Below are positions 27,421-36,653 of a stretch of 64,000 nt of DNA, piece after piece. Below the pieces are notes generated by a model, which ran no database searches, was not told the DNA's origin, and was given only the letters and a program-made list of their open reading frames with translations. The stretch covers positions 3,968,001-4,032,000 of the forward strand of contig NZ_CP010431.2 in the NCBI RefSeq assembly GCF_000814845.2, read 5' to 3'. A program made the position numbers and the translations under genes. The DNA comes from Pandoraea sputorum. Its GTDB lineage: Bacteria > Pseudomonadota > Gammaproteobacteria > Burkholderiales > Burkholderiaceae. The first letter of the stretch is position 1. Each line of letters starts with the position of its first letter.

Positions 27421-28390
27421 GCTTGACTTGAATGGGATCCGCCCATGTTTTGAGTGCGGCCAGCAAGTTGTCGTCGCCGGGCGCGCACTGCGTAATCCTA
27501 TCAAACCCCGCGGAACGCGCGGCATCCGCGATGCGGGTATGTGATGTAAAGCACGGTGCACTAAGGATCTGCGCGAGCACCTGCGGGGTGCCCGGCGTAT
27601 GCACGCCGTCGCGGGTGCCGTAGCGTGCAGCCAACAGTGTGCTCAGATGCCGGACCGCTTCGGAGCTGGTCAGCACCCACGCGCACCGCTGTGGCGAGAC
27701 GAGCCGGGCTTCGAGTGCGGCCCACGTGGTGGCGTCCGGTTCGGGGGCTCGACGCGTGTACGCGCTCACGATATCGACCTGCGTACCATTGGCCCGCAGC
27801 GTGTCGGCCAGCAACTCGCGCCCGCCGTCGCCGCGCACCAGCAGCACGCGGCGACCGGCCAACGCCGGCAGATCCAGCTGTTCGAGCAACGCTTCCGAGT
27901 CGAAGCGTGCCTCCGGACCGCCCGGCGGGACGATCACGCGATGCATCGGGGCCGCAATACCCGCTTCGGCCAGTGCCTGCGCACTGCCAGGGCCGACGAC
28001 GGCCACCGGCAGCGTCTCGGGCCAGCGCACGGCGGTCTCGCTATTGTCTGCCCCACCGCCAGGGGATTGCAGTTGCACTCGTCGCGCCAGCGCGTGCGAC
28101 ACGGCGTTAGGTGAGACGAAGACGGCCAACGCGTACGACGCCAGCGAGCGCAGCGCATCGTCCAGCGCTGCAAGCGCCGCCGGATCGGCCTGCGCCGCAA
28201 TGTGCAACAGGGGAAATTCGAGCGTATCGATGCCCTCGGCGTGCAGCCGTGCGGCCAGCGACTGCGCTTGTCCGTCCGGCCGCGTCAGGATCGCGCACGG
28301 CGCGACCGGCGATGCGACGGCCCGAAGGTCGGTGCCAGCAGCATCGACGTTGGAGGACGGAGCCGGCGCACGCGGCGCTCGCGACGTCAA
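27407..28390 (-). CDS. hemD: Uroporphyrinogen-III synthase
   Basis: HemD closes hydroxymethylbilane to uroporphyrinogen III. The 327-residue product has the low overall conservation usual for HemD, but shows the N-terminal [20 protein letters not shown], the hinge [12 protein letters not shown], the motif [15 protein letters not shown] and a C-terminal [13 protein letters not shown] that matches the family's serine-rich phosphate-binding strand. The start appears to be TTG at 28390, overlapping the hemC stop (TTGA). No better ATG or GTG precedes the conserved region. It overlaps hemX at the other end, so three genes are tightly coupled. Confidence 0.9.
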   Translation of the reverse strand: MTSRAPRAPAPSSNVDAAGTDLRAVASPVAPCAILTRPDGQAQSLAARLHAEGIDTLEFPLLHIAAQADPAALAALDDALRSLASYALAVFVSPNAVSHALARRVQLQSPGGGADNSETAVRWPETLPVAVVGPGSAQALAEAGIAAPMHRVIVPPGGPEARFDSEALLEQLDLPALAGRRVLLVRGDGGRELLADTLRANGTQVDIVSAYTRRAPEPDATTWAALEARLVSPQRCAWVLTSSEAVRHLSTLLAARYGTRDGVHTPGTPQVLAQILSAPCFTSHTRIADAARSAGFDRITQCAPGDDNLLAALKTWADPIQVKHDDR

Positions 28391-29355
28391 ACGGCTGCGT
28401 CCTTCGGCTCGGACGGCGGCACCAGCGCCAACCCGCCCGCGTCGATCAGTTCCTGCGCCACGCGCTGCCCCAACGCCTCGGCACCCGCCACGTCACCCTG
28501 TGCGATGCGCCCGGCGCCTTGCGCGCGAAGCACGGTCGCCCCGTCCGTCGACGCAATGAAGGCACGCAGCGCCAGTTCGCCCTGCGGCGAGAACTCGGCG
28601 TAGGCGCCCAGCGGCACCTGACACGAGCCGCCCAGCGCTCGCGAGACGGCGCGCTCGGCACTGACCGCCAGCGTAGTGTTGGCATCATGCAACGGTGCGA
28701 GCCATTGCAAGATTTCGGGACGTCCGGCGCGCACCTCGATGCCCAGCGCCCCCTGACCGGCGGCTGGCAGGCTCGCTTCGGTCGGGATGATGGCGCGGAT
28801 GCGGCCGCCCAGCCCAAGGCGCTTCAGGCCTGCCGCCGCAAGGATGATCGCCGCGAAGTCGCCCCGATCCAGCTTGCCCAGACGGGTGTCCAGATTGCCG
28901 CGCAACGGCGCGACCTGGAGATGCGGATAGCGGGCGCGCAGGCTCACCTCACGGCGCAGGCTCGACGTGCCGACCACCGCCCCGGCGGGCAATGCATCAA
29001 GGCTGTCGTAATCGTTGCTGACGAAGGCGTCGCACGGGTCTTCGCGCTCAAGCACAGCAGCCAGCGTGAAGCCGTCCGGCAGTTGCATCGGCACATCTTT
29101 GAGGGAGTGGACGGCGAGATCTGCGCGACCATCGGCCAGCGCCAATTCGAGTTCCTTGACGAATAGCCCCTTGCCGCCGACCTTTGCGAGCGAACGGTCG
29201 AGAATTTGGTCACCGCGAGTGGTCATTCCGAGAATACTCACGTGACACTGCGGATATAATTTGTGCAGCGCGTCACGCACGTGTTCGGCTTGCCACATGG
29301 CAAGACGGCTCTCGCGCGATGCGATCACCAGGGTTTCAGGAGCAGCGAAGTTCAT
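28387..29355 (-). CDS. hemC: Hydroxymethylbilane synthase (porphobilinogen deaminase)
   Basis: HemC polymerises four porphobilinogens into hydroxymethylbilane. The 322-residue enzyme is fully canonical: [16 protein letters not shown] at the N-terminus, [28 protein letters not shown] with the catalytic region, [28 protein letters not shown], and the dipyrromethane cofactor-binding Cys245 in [10 protein letters not shown]. It is the first gene of the hem cluster and is divergent from ppc across about 80 bases that must hold both promoters. Confidence 0.97.
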   Translation of the reverse strand: MNFAAPETLVIASRESRLAMWQAEHVRDALHKLYPQCHVSILGMTTRGDQILDRSLAKVGGKGLFVKELELALADGRADLAVHSLKDVPMQLPDGFTLAAVLEREDPCDAFVSNDYDSLDALPAGAVVGTSSLRREVSLRARYPHLQVAPLRGNLDTRLGKLDRGDFAAIILAAAGLKRLGLGGRIRAIIPTEASLPAAGQGALGIEVRAGRPEILQWLAPLHDANTTLAVSAERAVSRALGGSCQVPLGAYAEFSPQGELALRAFIASTDGATVLRAQGAGRIAQGDVAGAEALGQRVAQELIDAGGLALVPPSEPKDAAV

Positions 29356-29434
29356 TCAGCAACCGCGTGAAGACCAAAAGAAAAAATGGTAACACGCTTG
29401 ACCGGCCCGAACGGCTGGTCTCGAGAGGAGCGAC

Positions 29435-32434
29435 ATGAAGAGCAGCGCAAAGGCGAAAGCCCCGAAAGAGGGCCTGGCCAAGTCGGTCGGCAAGACGTCC
29501 CCCGCGAAGGCAGTAGCCGCGGTTTCATCCCCCCCATCCAAGCGCTCGGGCCAGAAGGCCAACGGGCAGGACAAGTCCATCTCCACCGCTGCTGCGCCCA
29601 AAGCGCGCCGCTCGCGTGAGGACAAGGACGCGCCGCTGCGTGAGGACATCCGCTTTCTCGGCCGCCTGCTGGGCGACGTGCTGCGCGAGCAACAGGGCAG
29701 CGATGCCTTCGATCTGGTCGAAACCATCCGCCAGAACGCGGTGCGCTTTCACCGCGAAGGCGACCGCAGCGCCGCCAAAGCGCTTGATTCGCTGCTCAAC
29801 GGGCTGACCAACGAGCAGGCCATTCAGGTCGTGCGCGCCTTCAGCTACTTCTCGCACCTCGCGAACATCGCCGAAGACCGCCACCACAACCGCCGCCGCC
29901 GCGTGCACGCGCTCGCGGGCAGCCGTGCCCAGCAAGGCAGCCTGAGCGCCGCGCTGCAAAGCCTGAAGGACGCCGGGCGCGACGACCCCGCCACGCTGCA
30001 AGCCTTCTTCGCCAGCGCGCTCATCGTGCCGGTGCTCACCGCTCACCCGACCGAAGTTCAGCGCAAGAGCATTCTCGACGCCGAGCGCGAAATCGCCCGT
30101 CTGCTCGAACATCGCGACGACGCCCTCACGGAGCGCGAGTCGTCACGCAACACCGATTCGATGCGCGCGTACGTCACGACGCTGTGGCAGACCCGCATGC
30201 TGCGTAGCTCTCGTCTGACGGTGGCCGACGAAATCGAAAACGCGCTGTCGTATTACCGCAGCACGTTCCTGTCCGAAATCCCGGCGCTGTACGACGACGT
30301 TGCCGCAGAGCTGCACGATGCCGTACCGAGCGTGCGCTCCGAGGGGCTGGGCCGCTTCCTGCAAATGGGTAGCTGGATCGGCGGAGACCGCGACGGCAAT
30401 CCGAACGTGACGGCGCAGACGCTGCAGTTGGCGATCACGCGTCAGGCGACGGAAATCTTCGCGCATTACCTCGAAGAGGTGCACTTGCTGGGGGCGGAGT
30501 TGTCCGTCTCGCAATTGCTTGCAGGTGCGAGCGATGCACTGCTCACGCTGGCCCGCCGCTCGCCGGACGACTCGCCGCACCGCACCGACGAACCTTATCG
30601 ACGCGCCCTCATCGGCGTGTACGCGCGACTGGCAGCGACTGCGCGCGACTGGGTCGGCCACGTGCCACATCGCGGCGCCGTCGGCAACGCCAGTCCGTAT
30701 CACGACGCCAGCGAGTTCATCTCCGACCTGAATACGGTCGTCGCCTCGCTCATGGCGCACCACGGCAGCGCGCTGGTCTCGCAGCGCCTCGGGCCGCTCG
30801 TGCGCGCCGCCGAAGTGTTCGGCTTCCATCTCGCGAGCATCGACCTGCGTCAAAGCTCCGACATTCACGAAGCGGTCATTGCCGAGTTGTTCGCGAAGGC
30901 CGGCGTCCAGGCGAATTACGCCAAACTCGACGAGAACGAAAAGCTTGCGCTGCTGCTGCGCGAACTGCGCGAGGCGCGTCCGCTTTTCTCGCCGTACCTC
31001 GACTACTCGCAACGCACCCGCGACGAACTTGCCGTCTTCTCGGCGGCGCGCGACATCCGCGCCCGCTTCGGCGCGCGGGCGGTTCGCAACTACATCATCT
31101 CGCATACGGAAACCGTAAGCGATCTGGTCGAAGTGATGCTGCTGCAAAAGGAGACGGGACTCTTTCAGGGCGCGCTCGACAGCGACGGCGGCGACGGTGC
31201 GAAAGCCATCGCGTCGAAGGTCGGCCCGATGGTCATCCCGCTGTTCGAGACGATTGCCGACTTGCGCAACGCGCCCGTCATCATGCGGGAGTTCTTCGAT
31301 ATCCCCGGCATGTCGAACGTCGTAACCCAGCAAGGCGGCGAGCAGGAAGTGATGCTCGGCTACTCCGACAGCAACAAGGATGGCGGCTTCCTCACGTCCA
31401 ACTGGGAGCTGTACAAGGCCGAACTGGCGCTGGTGCATCTGTTCGAGGAAAAAGGCATTCGTCTGCGTCTCTTCCACGGCCGGGGCGGTACCGTCGGCCG
31501 TGGCGGTGGCCCGACCTATCAGGCCATTCTCTCGCAGCCGCCGGGCACCGTGAACGGCCAGATCCGCCTGACGGAGCAAGGCGAGATCATCGCCAGCAAG
31601 TTCGCGAACCCGGAGATCGGACGCCGCAATCTCGAGACCATCGTCGCCGCCACGCTCGAAGCCACGCTGCTGCCAAGTCTGAACCAGCCGCCGCGTCTGG
31701 CCGCGTACGAGCAAGTCATGCAGACGCTCTCCGACACGGCCTTCAAAGCGTATCGCGATCTGGTCTACGAAACGCCGGGCTTCACCGACTACTTCTTCTC
31801 GGCCACGCCGATTGCCGAAATCGCCGAGCTGAACATCGGTTCGCGTCCGGCGTCGCGCAAATTCTCCGATCCGAAGAACCGTCGCATCGAAGACCTGCGT
31901 GCGATCCCGTGGGGCTTCTCGTGGGGGCAGTGCCGCTTGCTGCTCACCGGTTGGTACGGCTTCGGCAGCGCCGTGAGCGCGTATCTGGACGGCGACGGCA
32001 GCAAGGCAGACGCCGCCGGTCGCGACAAACGTCTCGACACGCTGCGTCAGATGGTCAAGCGCTGGCCGTTCTTCGCGAACCTGCTTTCCAACATGGACAT
32101 GGTGCTCGCCAAGACGGATCTGGCCGTGGCATCCCGCTATGCCGAGCTCGTGGCCGACGAAAAGCTGCGCAAGCGCGTGTTCAACCGGATCGTCGGCGAG
32201 TGGCAGAGCACGTCGCAGGCACTGGCGCTGATCACCGGGCACGACGAGCGCCTGGCGGACAACCCGATGCTCGCGCGCTCGATCAAGAACCGTTTCCCGT
32301 ATCTCGACCCGCTCAATCACTTGCAGGTCGAGCTGCTGCGGCGTCACCGCGCCGGAGAGTCGGACGAGCGCGCGCGTCGCGGCATCCATCTGTCGATCAA
32401 CGGCATCGCAGCGGGCCTTCGCAATACAGGCTGA
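29435..32434 (+). CDS. ppc: Phosphoenolpyruvate carboxylase
   Basis: Ppc converts PEP and bicarbonate to oxaloacetate, replenishing the TCA cycle. The 999-residue protein has the catalytic histidine region [12 protein letters not shown], the lysine/arginine cluster [15 protein letters not shown], the second catalytic signature [16 protein letters not shown] and the glycine loop [16 protein letters not shown]. The C-terminus ends in RNTG, as in the family. About 60 N-terminal residues are Lys/Ala/Ser-rich and not part of the conserved fold, which makes it longer than E. coli Ppc (883 residues). The ATG at 29435 follows GAGAGGAG. It is divergent from hemC. Confidence 0.97.
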   Translation: MKSSAKAKAPKEGLAKSVGKTSPAKAVAAVSSPPSKRSGQKANGQDKSISTAAAPKARRSREDKDAPLREDIRFLGRLLGDVLREQQGSDAFDLVETIRQNAVRFHREGDRSAAKALDSLLNGLTNEQAIQVVRAFSYFSHLANIAEDRHHNRRRRVHALAGSRAQQGSLSAALQSLKDAGRDDPATLQAFFASALIVPVLTAHPTEVQRKSILDAEREIARLLEHRDDALTERESSRNTDSMRAYVTTLWQTRMLRSSRLTVADEIENALSYYRSTFLSEIPALYDDVAAELHDAVPSVRSEGLGRFLQMGSWIGGDRDGNPNVTAQTLQLAITRQATEIFAHYLEEVHLLGAELSVSQLLAGASDALLTLARRSPDDSPHRTDEPYRRALIGVYARLAATARDWVGHVPHRGAVGNASPYHDASEFISDLNTVVASLMAHHGSALVSQRLGPLVRAAEVFGFHLASIDLRQSSDIHEAVIAELFAKAGVQANYAKLDENEKLALLLRELREARPLFSPYLDYSQRTRDELAVFSAARDIRARFGARAVRNYIISHTETVSDLVEVMLLQKETGLFQGALDSDGGDGAKAIASKVGPMVIPLFETIADLRNAPVIMREFFDIPGMSNVVTQQGGEQEVMLGYSDSNKDGGFLTSNWELYKAELALVHLFEEKGIRLRLFHGRGGTVGRGGGPTYQAILSQPPGTVNGQIRLTEQGEIIASKFANPEIGRRNLETIVAATLEATLLPSLNQPPRLAAYEQVMQTLSDTAFKAYRDLVYETPGFTDYFFSATPIAEIAELNIGSRPASRKFSDPKNRRIEDLRAIPWGFSWGQCRLLLTGWYGFGSAVSAYLDGDGSKADAAGRDKRLDTLRQMVKRWPFFANLLSNMDMVLAKTDLAVASRYAELVADEKLRKRVFNRIVGEWQSTSQALALITGHDERLADNPMLARSIKNRFPYLDPLNHLQVELLRRHRAGESDERARRGIHLSINGIAAGLRNTG

Positions 32435-32450
32435 TCCGACGTCGATCTCC

Positions 32451-32490
32451 CCTGCACCGGCCCCGCCTGCGAGGCCGGTGCAGGCAGTTT
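32451..32490 (+). terminator. Long hairpin after ppc
   Basis: CCTGCACCGGCC at 32451-32462 pairs perfectly with GGCCGGTGCAGG at 32473-32484 around a 10-base loop. It is followed by CAGTTTGC. The stem is strong but the T tract weak, so it may be a terminator or a 3'-end stabiliser. Confidence 0.55.
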
Positions 32491-32606
32491 GCATGGGGGC
32501 GCACGGCCGGTGGACCTGCCGCTCCTTGGGAATCTCCCCAACGACAGGCGTCCGATAGGACGTTATATTTCGACCCATTCGACCAGATTGCCGGGGGGCA
32601 ACCATC

Positions 32607-33455
32607 ATGCATACCGATTCGATCGGGCGATCCAAACACGTAACCTTCACACGACGGGCAACGTTGTTCGTCACTTCTACCTTGCTGGGACTGGGTGTGG
32701 CTACGCACGTGGCGTATGCGAACCCGGCCTTAGTTGTCACCCCAGCCGTCACCCCAGCCGAAACGTCAGCGCCATCGCTCACTGAGTCGAACGCCAGCGC
32801 CCCGCCTTCGCATACGCTGGCGGCCGCGCCGCATGGCGTACGCGGCTTCGCAGTGCGTCTGGTGTCGCAGGCGATGGCGGGTGCGCCCGCTCATCCGTCA
32901 CGCGAAGCAAAGCCGCGCCCTGTCGTCGACCCGGTGCTCGATCCGCTGATGAACGGCATTCTCAAGCGACTGGCGATCGGCGAGGCCGTGGCACGTAACA
33001 AATTCGGCACGGGCAAAGCCGTGCAGGACACAGCGCGCGAACAGGCGCTGCTCGACAGCATGGCCGAGCAGGCCCCCCAGTACGGCCTCACACCTGCGCA
33101 GGCCCGCACCTTCTTCCGTCTCCAGATCGACGCGGGCAAGCTCGTGCAGACGGCGTTGCTGGCCCGCTGGGCGCGTGACGGCCATGCGCCGGGCGAGCCG
33201 GTGGACCTTGGCACGCGCCTGCGTCCGGCGCTCGACAAGCTGGGCACCTCGTTGCTGCACGACCTCGGCCGTCTGTGCGCCCTGCCCGACGACCCGACGC
33301 GTCTGGCGCGCATCCATCAGGCCCGCGAACGCATCGCCCGCGCGGCGAAGCTCGAAGCGCTGCAACGGGCGGCGTTCGACGAAGCGACGTCCGGCCTGTG
33401 TCTATCGGCCCCGCCGCGTCTCTGGACGCTCTCGATGGTAGCCACGTCCCACTAG
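32607..33455 (+). CDS. Secreted chorismate mutase (AroQ gamma type)
   Basis: The 282-residue protein has an N-terminal hydrophobic leader (ATLFVTSTLLGLGVATHVAYA) and a Ser/Pro-rich spacer to about residue 100. An all-helical AroQ-like domain follows. Its core, AIGEAVARNKFGTGKAVQD then AREQALLDSMAEQAPQYGLTP and ARTFFRLQIDAGKLVQ, matches periplasmic gamma-class chorismate mutases, which convert chorismate to prephenate outside the cytoplasm. A C-terminal cysteine in ATSGLCLSAP is also typical. The cell has no obvious periplasmic use for prephenate; exported forms occur in some pathogens and plant-associated bacteria. The gene stands alone between ppc and argH. Confidence 0.8.
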   Translation: MHTDSIGRSKHVTFTRRATLFVTSTLLGLGVATHVAYANPALVVTPAVTPAETSAPSLTESNASAPPSHTLAAAPHGVRGFAVRLVSQAMAGAPAHPSREAKPRPVVDPVLDPLMNGILKRLAIGEAVARNKFGTGKAVQDTAREQALLDSMAEQAPQYGLTPAQARTFFRLQIDAGKLVQTALLARWARDGHAPGEPVDLGTRLRPALDKLGTSLLHDLGRLCALPDDPTRLARIHQARERIARAAKLEALQRAAFDEATSGLCLSAPPRLWTLSMVATSH

Positions 33456-33575
33456 ACCGAACGGACAAGATCGCCGCGCCCGCCAGTCGTGGCCCGGGCG
33501 CGGCGGCTGTATAATCGCGGTTTGCCGTGCTTTGCCACGGTTCCGCTACGTTCCACGTTTGGCCACGCTACGACA

Positions 33576-34973
33576 ATGACCTCCCAACTCCACAAGAAAG
33601 GCGAAGCCTGGTCGGCACGCTTTTCCGAACCCGTTTCCGATCTCGTCAAGCGCTACACCGCGTCGGTGTTCTTCGACAAGCGCCTCGCGCTGTTCGACAT
33701 CGAAGGCTCGCTCGCCCACGCCGACATGCTGGCGGCGCAAGGCATCATCAGCGCACAGGATCTGGCCGACATTCAGCGCGGCATGACGCAGATTCGCGGC
33801 GAGATCGAAGGTGGTCAATTCGAGTGGCAACTGGATCTCGAAGACGTCCACCTCAATATCGAAGCACGCCTGACGGCCCTGATCGGCGACGCTGGAAAGC
33901 GCCTGCACACGGGCCGCTCGCGTAACGATCAGGTCGCGACCGACATCCGTCTGTGGCTGCGCAGCGAGATCGACAACATCGGCACGCACCTCGGCGACCT
34001 GCGCCGCGCGCTGCTGGATCTGGCCGAACAGCACAGCGCCACGATCCTGCCAGGCTTCACCCACCTGCAAGTCGCACAGCCGGTGACGTTCGGTCATCAT
34101 CTGATGGCCTATTTCGAGATGTTCAGCCGCGATGCCGAGCGCATGCTCGACGTGCGTCGTCGCGTAAACCGTCTGCCGCTGGGCGCGGCGGCGCTGGCCG
34201 GCACGAGCTACCCGATCGATCGTGAGCGCGTGGCTGCAACGCTGGGCTTCGAAGAGGTCTGCACGAACTCGCTGGACGCCGTGTCGGATCGCGATTTCGC
34301 CATCGAATTCACCGCCGCCGCCGCGCTCGTGATGACGCACGTCTCGCGCTTCTCGGAAGAACTGGTGCTGTGGATGAGCCCGCGCGTGGGCTTCATCGAT
34401 CTGGCCGACCGTTTCTGTACGGGCAGCTCGATCATGCCGCAGAAGAAGAACCCGGATGTGCCGGAACTGGCGCGTGGCAAGACCGGCCGCGTCAACGGCC
34501 ATCTGATCGCCCTGCTTACGCTGATGAAGGGCCAGCCCCTCGCGTACAACAAGGACAATCAGGAAGACAAGGAGCCGCTGTTCGATACGGTCGACACCGT
34601 GATCGACACGCTGCGTATCTTTGCGGACATGGTGCCGGGCATCAAGGTGCGCGAAGCCAATATGCGTAACGCAGCGCTGCAAGGCTTCTCGACGGCAACC
34701 GATCTGGCCGACTACCTCGTGAAGAAGGGTCTGCCGTTCCGCGACGCCCACGAGATCGTCGCTCACGCCGTGAAGATCTGCTCGGACCGCGACATCGATC
34801 TGGCCGATCTCTCGCTCGCCGAATTGCAGAAGTTCTCGCCGCTCGTCGGGGAAGACGTCTTCGAATACCTCACGCTCGAAGGCTCCGTCGCCAGCCGCAA
34901 CCACATCGGCGGCACCGCCCCGGCGCAGGTGCAGCGGGCGATTGCTGCCGCACGCGCGAAGCTCGCGAAGTAA
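33576..34973 (+). CDS. argH: Argininosuccinate lyase
   Basis: This last enzyme of arginine biosynthesis splits argininosuccinate into arginine and fumarate. The 465-residue protein has [13 protein letters not shown], the [18 protein letters not shown] segment with a catalytic histidine, and the fumarase-superfamily signature [12 protein letters not shown] with the catalytic serine. The ATG at 33576 begins [16 protein letters not shown], the conserved start; an earlier GTG at 33489 adds a region with no homology. A clear terminator follows at 35016-35045. No other arg gene is adjacent. Confidence 0.97.
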   Translation: MTSQLHKKGEAWSARFSEPVSDLVKRYTASVFFDKRLALFDIEGSLAHADMLAAQGIISAQDLADIQRGMTQIRGEIEGGQFEWQLDLEDVHLNIEARLTALIGDAGKRLHTGRSRNDQVATDIRLWLRSEIDNIGTHLGDLRRALLDLAEQHSATILPGFTHLQVAQPVTFGHHLMAYFEMFSRDAERMLDVRRRVNRLPLGAAALAGTSYPIDRERVAATLGFEEVCTNSLDAVSDRDFAIEFTAAAALVMTHVSRFSEELVLWMSPRVGFIDLADRFCTGSSIMPQKKNPDVPELARGKTGRVNGHLIALLTLMKGQPLAYNKDNQEDKEPLFDTVDTVIDTLRIFADMVPGIKVREANMRNAALQGFSTATDLADYLVKKGLPFRDAHEIVAHAVKICSDRDIDLADLSLAELQKFSPLVGEDVFEYLTLEGSVASRNHIGGTAPAQVQRAIAAARAKLAK

Positions 34974-35015
34974 GCGGAATTACAGCAGCTTCAGCGTCTA
35001 TCGGCGCTCAGCAAT

Positions 35016-35045
35016 GAAAATGCCACCCTCGGGTGGCATTTTTTT
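35016..35045. terminator. Terminator after argH, shared with gltS
   Basis: ATGCCACC at 35020-35027 pairs with GGTGGCAT at 35032-35039, with AAAA on the left and a run of T on the right. It can act in both directions between the convergent argH and gltS. Confidence 0.85.
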
Positions 35046-35067
35046 ATGGGCCGGACGACACGCCTCT

Positions 35068-36288
35068 TCAGAATAACGGTAACGACAGGAAGCCCTTGAT
35101 GATGAGCGCGTTCAGGATGTCAATGAAGAACGCCCCCACCATCGGCACGATCAGGAACGCGAGGTGCGACGGGCCGAACCGCTCCGTCACCGCCTGCATA
35201 TTGGCAATCGCCGTCGGCGTCGCGCCCAGCCCGAAGCCGCAGTGCCCCGCGGCGAGCACGGCCGCGTCGTAGTTGCTACCCATCACCCGGAACGTGACGA
35301 AGATGGCATACGCCGCCATCGCCACCGCCTGCGTCACGAGAATGACGATCATCGGCACAGCCAGCGTCGACAGGTCCCACAGTCGCAGGGCCATGAGCGC
35401 CATCGCAAGGAACAACGACAGACTCACGTTCCCCAGCACGGACAGCGAACGGTCGAAGACCTCGTAGCGCACGAGCGACAACAGGTTGCGCACGACCACG
35501 CCCGTAAAGAGCACACAGACGAACGTCGGTAATTCGAACGGTGTATCCGAGAGCCATGCCGCGATCAACTCGCCACCGAGCAGACAGATCGCGATCATCG
35601 CCACCGTCTCGACCAATGCCTGCGCCGTGATCAGGCGCACCGTATGCGGTCGCTCGAAACCCTCCGGTGCTGCATCCTTCGTCGCATCAAGGCCAGGGAC
35701 ATTGCCGCCAAGGCGGCGTCCGACCAGATAGCGCGCGACCGGCCCGCCCAACAAACCCCCCATCACCAGCCCGAACGTGGCGCACGCCATCGCAATTTCG
35801 AGTGCCGACTGGACGCCGTAGCGCGTGGTGAGCGTCTCGCCCCAGGCGGCGCCCGTGCCATGCCCACCGGCGAGCGTGATAGAGCCTCCCAGCAACCCGA
35901 TGCCCGGCGCCAGTCCCATCGAGACAGCCAGCCCGACACCGATGGCGTTCTGCATGATCAGCATGCCCGCCACAACGCCCACGAATAGCACCAGTTGCTT
36001 GCCGCCCGCACGCAAACTCGCGAGATTCGCCGACAAGCCGATGGTCGCGAAGAACGCCAGCATCAGCGGGCCTTGCAGGGAGGTGTCGAAACGCAGTTCG
36101 AAGTGTCCGAACTGACGCATCGCCAGCGTGCCGAGCGCAACCAGCAGGCCAGCCGCGACCGGCTCAGGGATGCTGTACGTGCGCAGCGGCGCGATCCATT
36201 CGACAAGCTTGCGCCCCAGCAGCAACACCAACGTGGCGCACACGAGTGTGCCGTAGGTGCTGAACACCAGTTCCCTCGTGACGTCCAT
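35068..36288 (-). CDS. gltS: Sodium/glutamate symporter GltS
   Basis: GltS imports glutamate with sodium across the inner membrane. The 406-residue protein has about ten to twelve membrane segments and two inverted pore-loop regions: GGSITLAGGHGTGAAWG in the first half and AAGHCGFGLGATPTAIANM in the second, the hallmark of the ESS family. The ATG at 36288 begins MDVTRELVFSTYGTL and is preceded by GGGGGAGAGG; an in-frame start at 36387 is too far upstream of the conserved region. It is a single gene facing argH. Confidence 0.93.
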   Translation of the reverse strand: MDVTRELVFSTYGTLVCATLVLLLGRKLVEWIAPLRTYSIPEPVAAGLLVALGTLAMRQFGHFELRFDTSLQGPLMLAFFATIGLSANLASLRAGGKQLVLFVGVVAGMLIMQNAIGVGLAVSMGLAPGIGLLGGSITLAGGHGTGAAWGETLTTRYGVQSALEIAMACATFGLVMGGLLGGPVARYLVGRRLGGNVPGLDATKDAAPEGFERPHTVRLITAQALVETVAMIAICLLGGELIAAWLSDTPFELPTFVCVLFTGVVVRNLLSLVRYEVFDRSLSVLGNVSLSLFLAMALMALRLWDLSTLAVPMIVILVTQAVAMAAYAIFVTFRVMGSNYDAAVLAAGHCGFGLGATPTAIANMQAVTERFGPSHLAFLIVPMVGAFFIDILNALIIKGFLSLPLF

Positions 36289-36569
36289 GACCTCTCCCCC
36301 CACTCGAAAAATGCGACGAGTGTAGCAATGACATCCCAAGAAGATGATGGGAAAAATCCCAAAAATGACGCGTTCGAGTGCAACCACTAAATTACCGTTT
36401 TAGGCCATGACACGGACGTTTGCGAGGTTTTCGCGGGAATTCACAGATGTTTATGGAGATTTGCGGCGATTGAAGTTGTGACGGCAGCACCTATGAGCGG
36501 ATTACGCAAGTTGCACGCCGCCAATCGGCGTATGCGACGGCACCGCCTCAACGTTGCTCGCCGGGCTCA
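36289..36569. promoter_or_regulatory. gltS upstream region and gap before the decarboxylase gene end
   Basis: With the adjoining terminator this makes 365 bases without a supported gene. The part next to gltS is AT-richer than its surroundings and should contain its promoter. I saw no clear operator or coding sequence. Confidence 0.3.
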
Positions 36570-36605
36570 TAAAAAAACGGCCCCATGTTTTCACATGGGG
36601 CCGTC
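36570..36605 (-). terminator. Rho-independent terminator of the decarboxylase gene
   Basis: A perfect 12-base-pair stem, ACGGCCCCATGT at 36577-36588 with its complement at 36593-36604, encloses a 4-base loop. On the minus strand it is followed by a run of seven T residues. Confidence 0.92.
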
Positions 36606-36653
36606 TCATTTTGACGCTTGTCGACCGAAGGATCCGGCATGTGGCAAATGGAC

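Noticed and set aside
30143..32782. 879-codon open frame on the minus strand opposite ppc
   Set aside because: It mirrors the ppc coding frame; long antisense frames arise from codon bias at high GC. It has no domain and no ribosome site.
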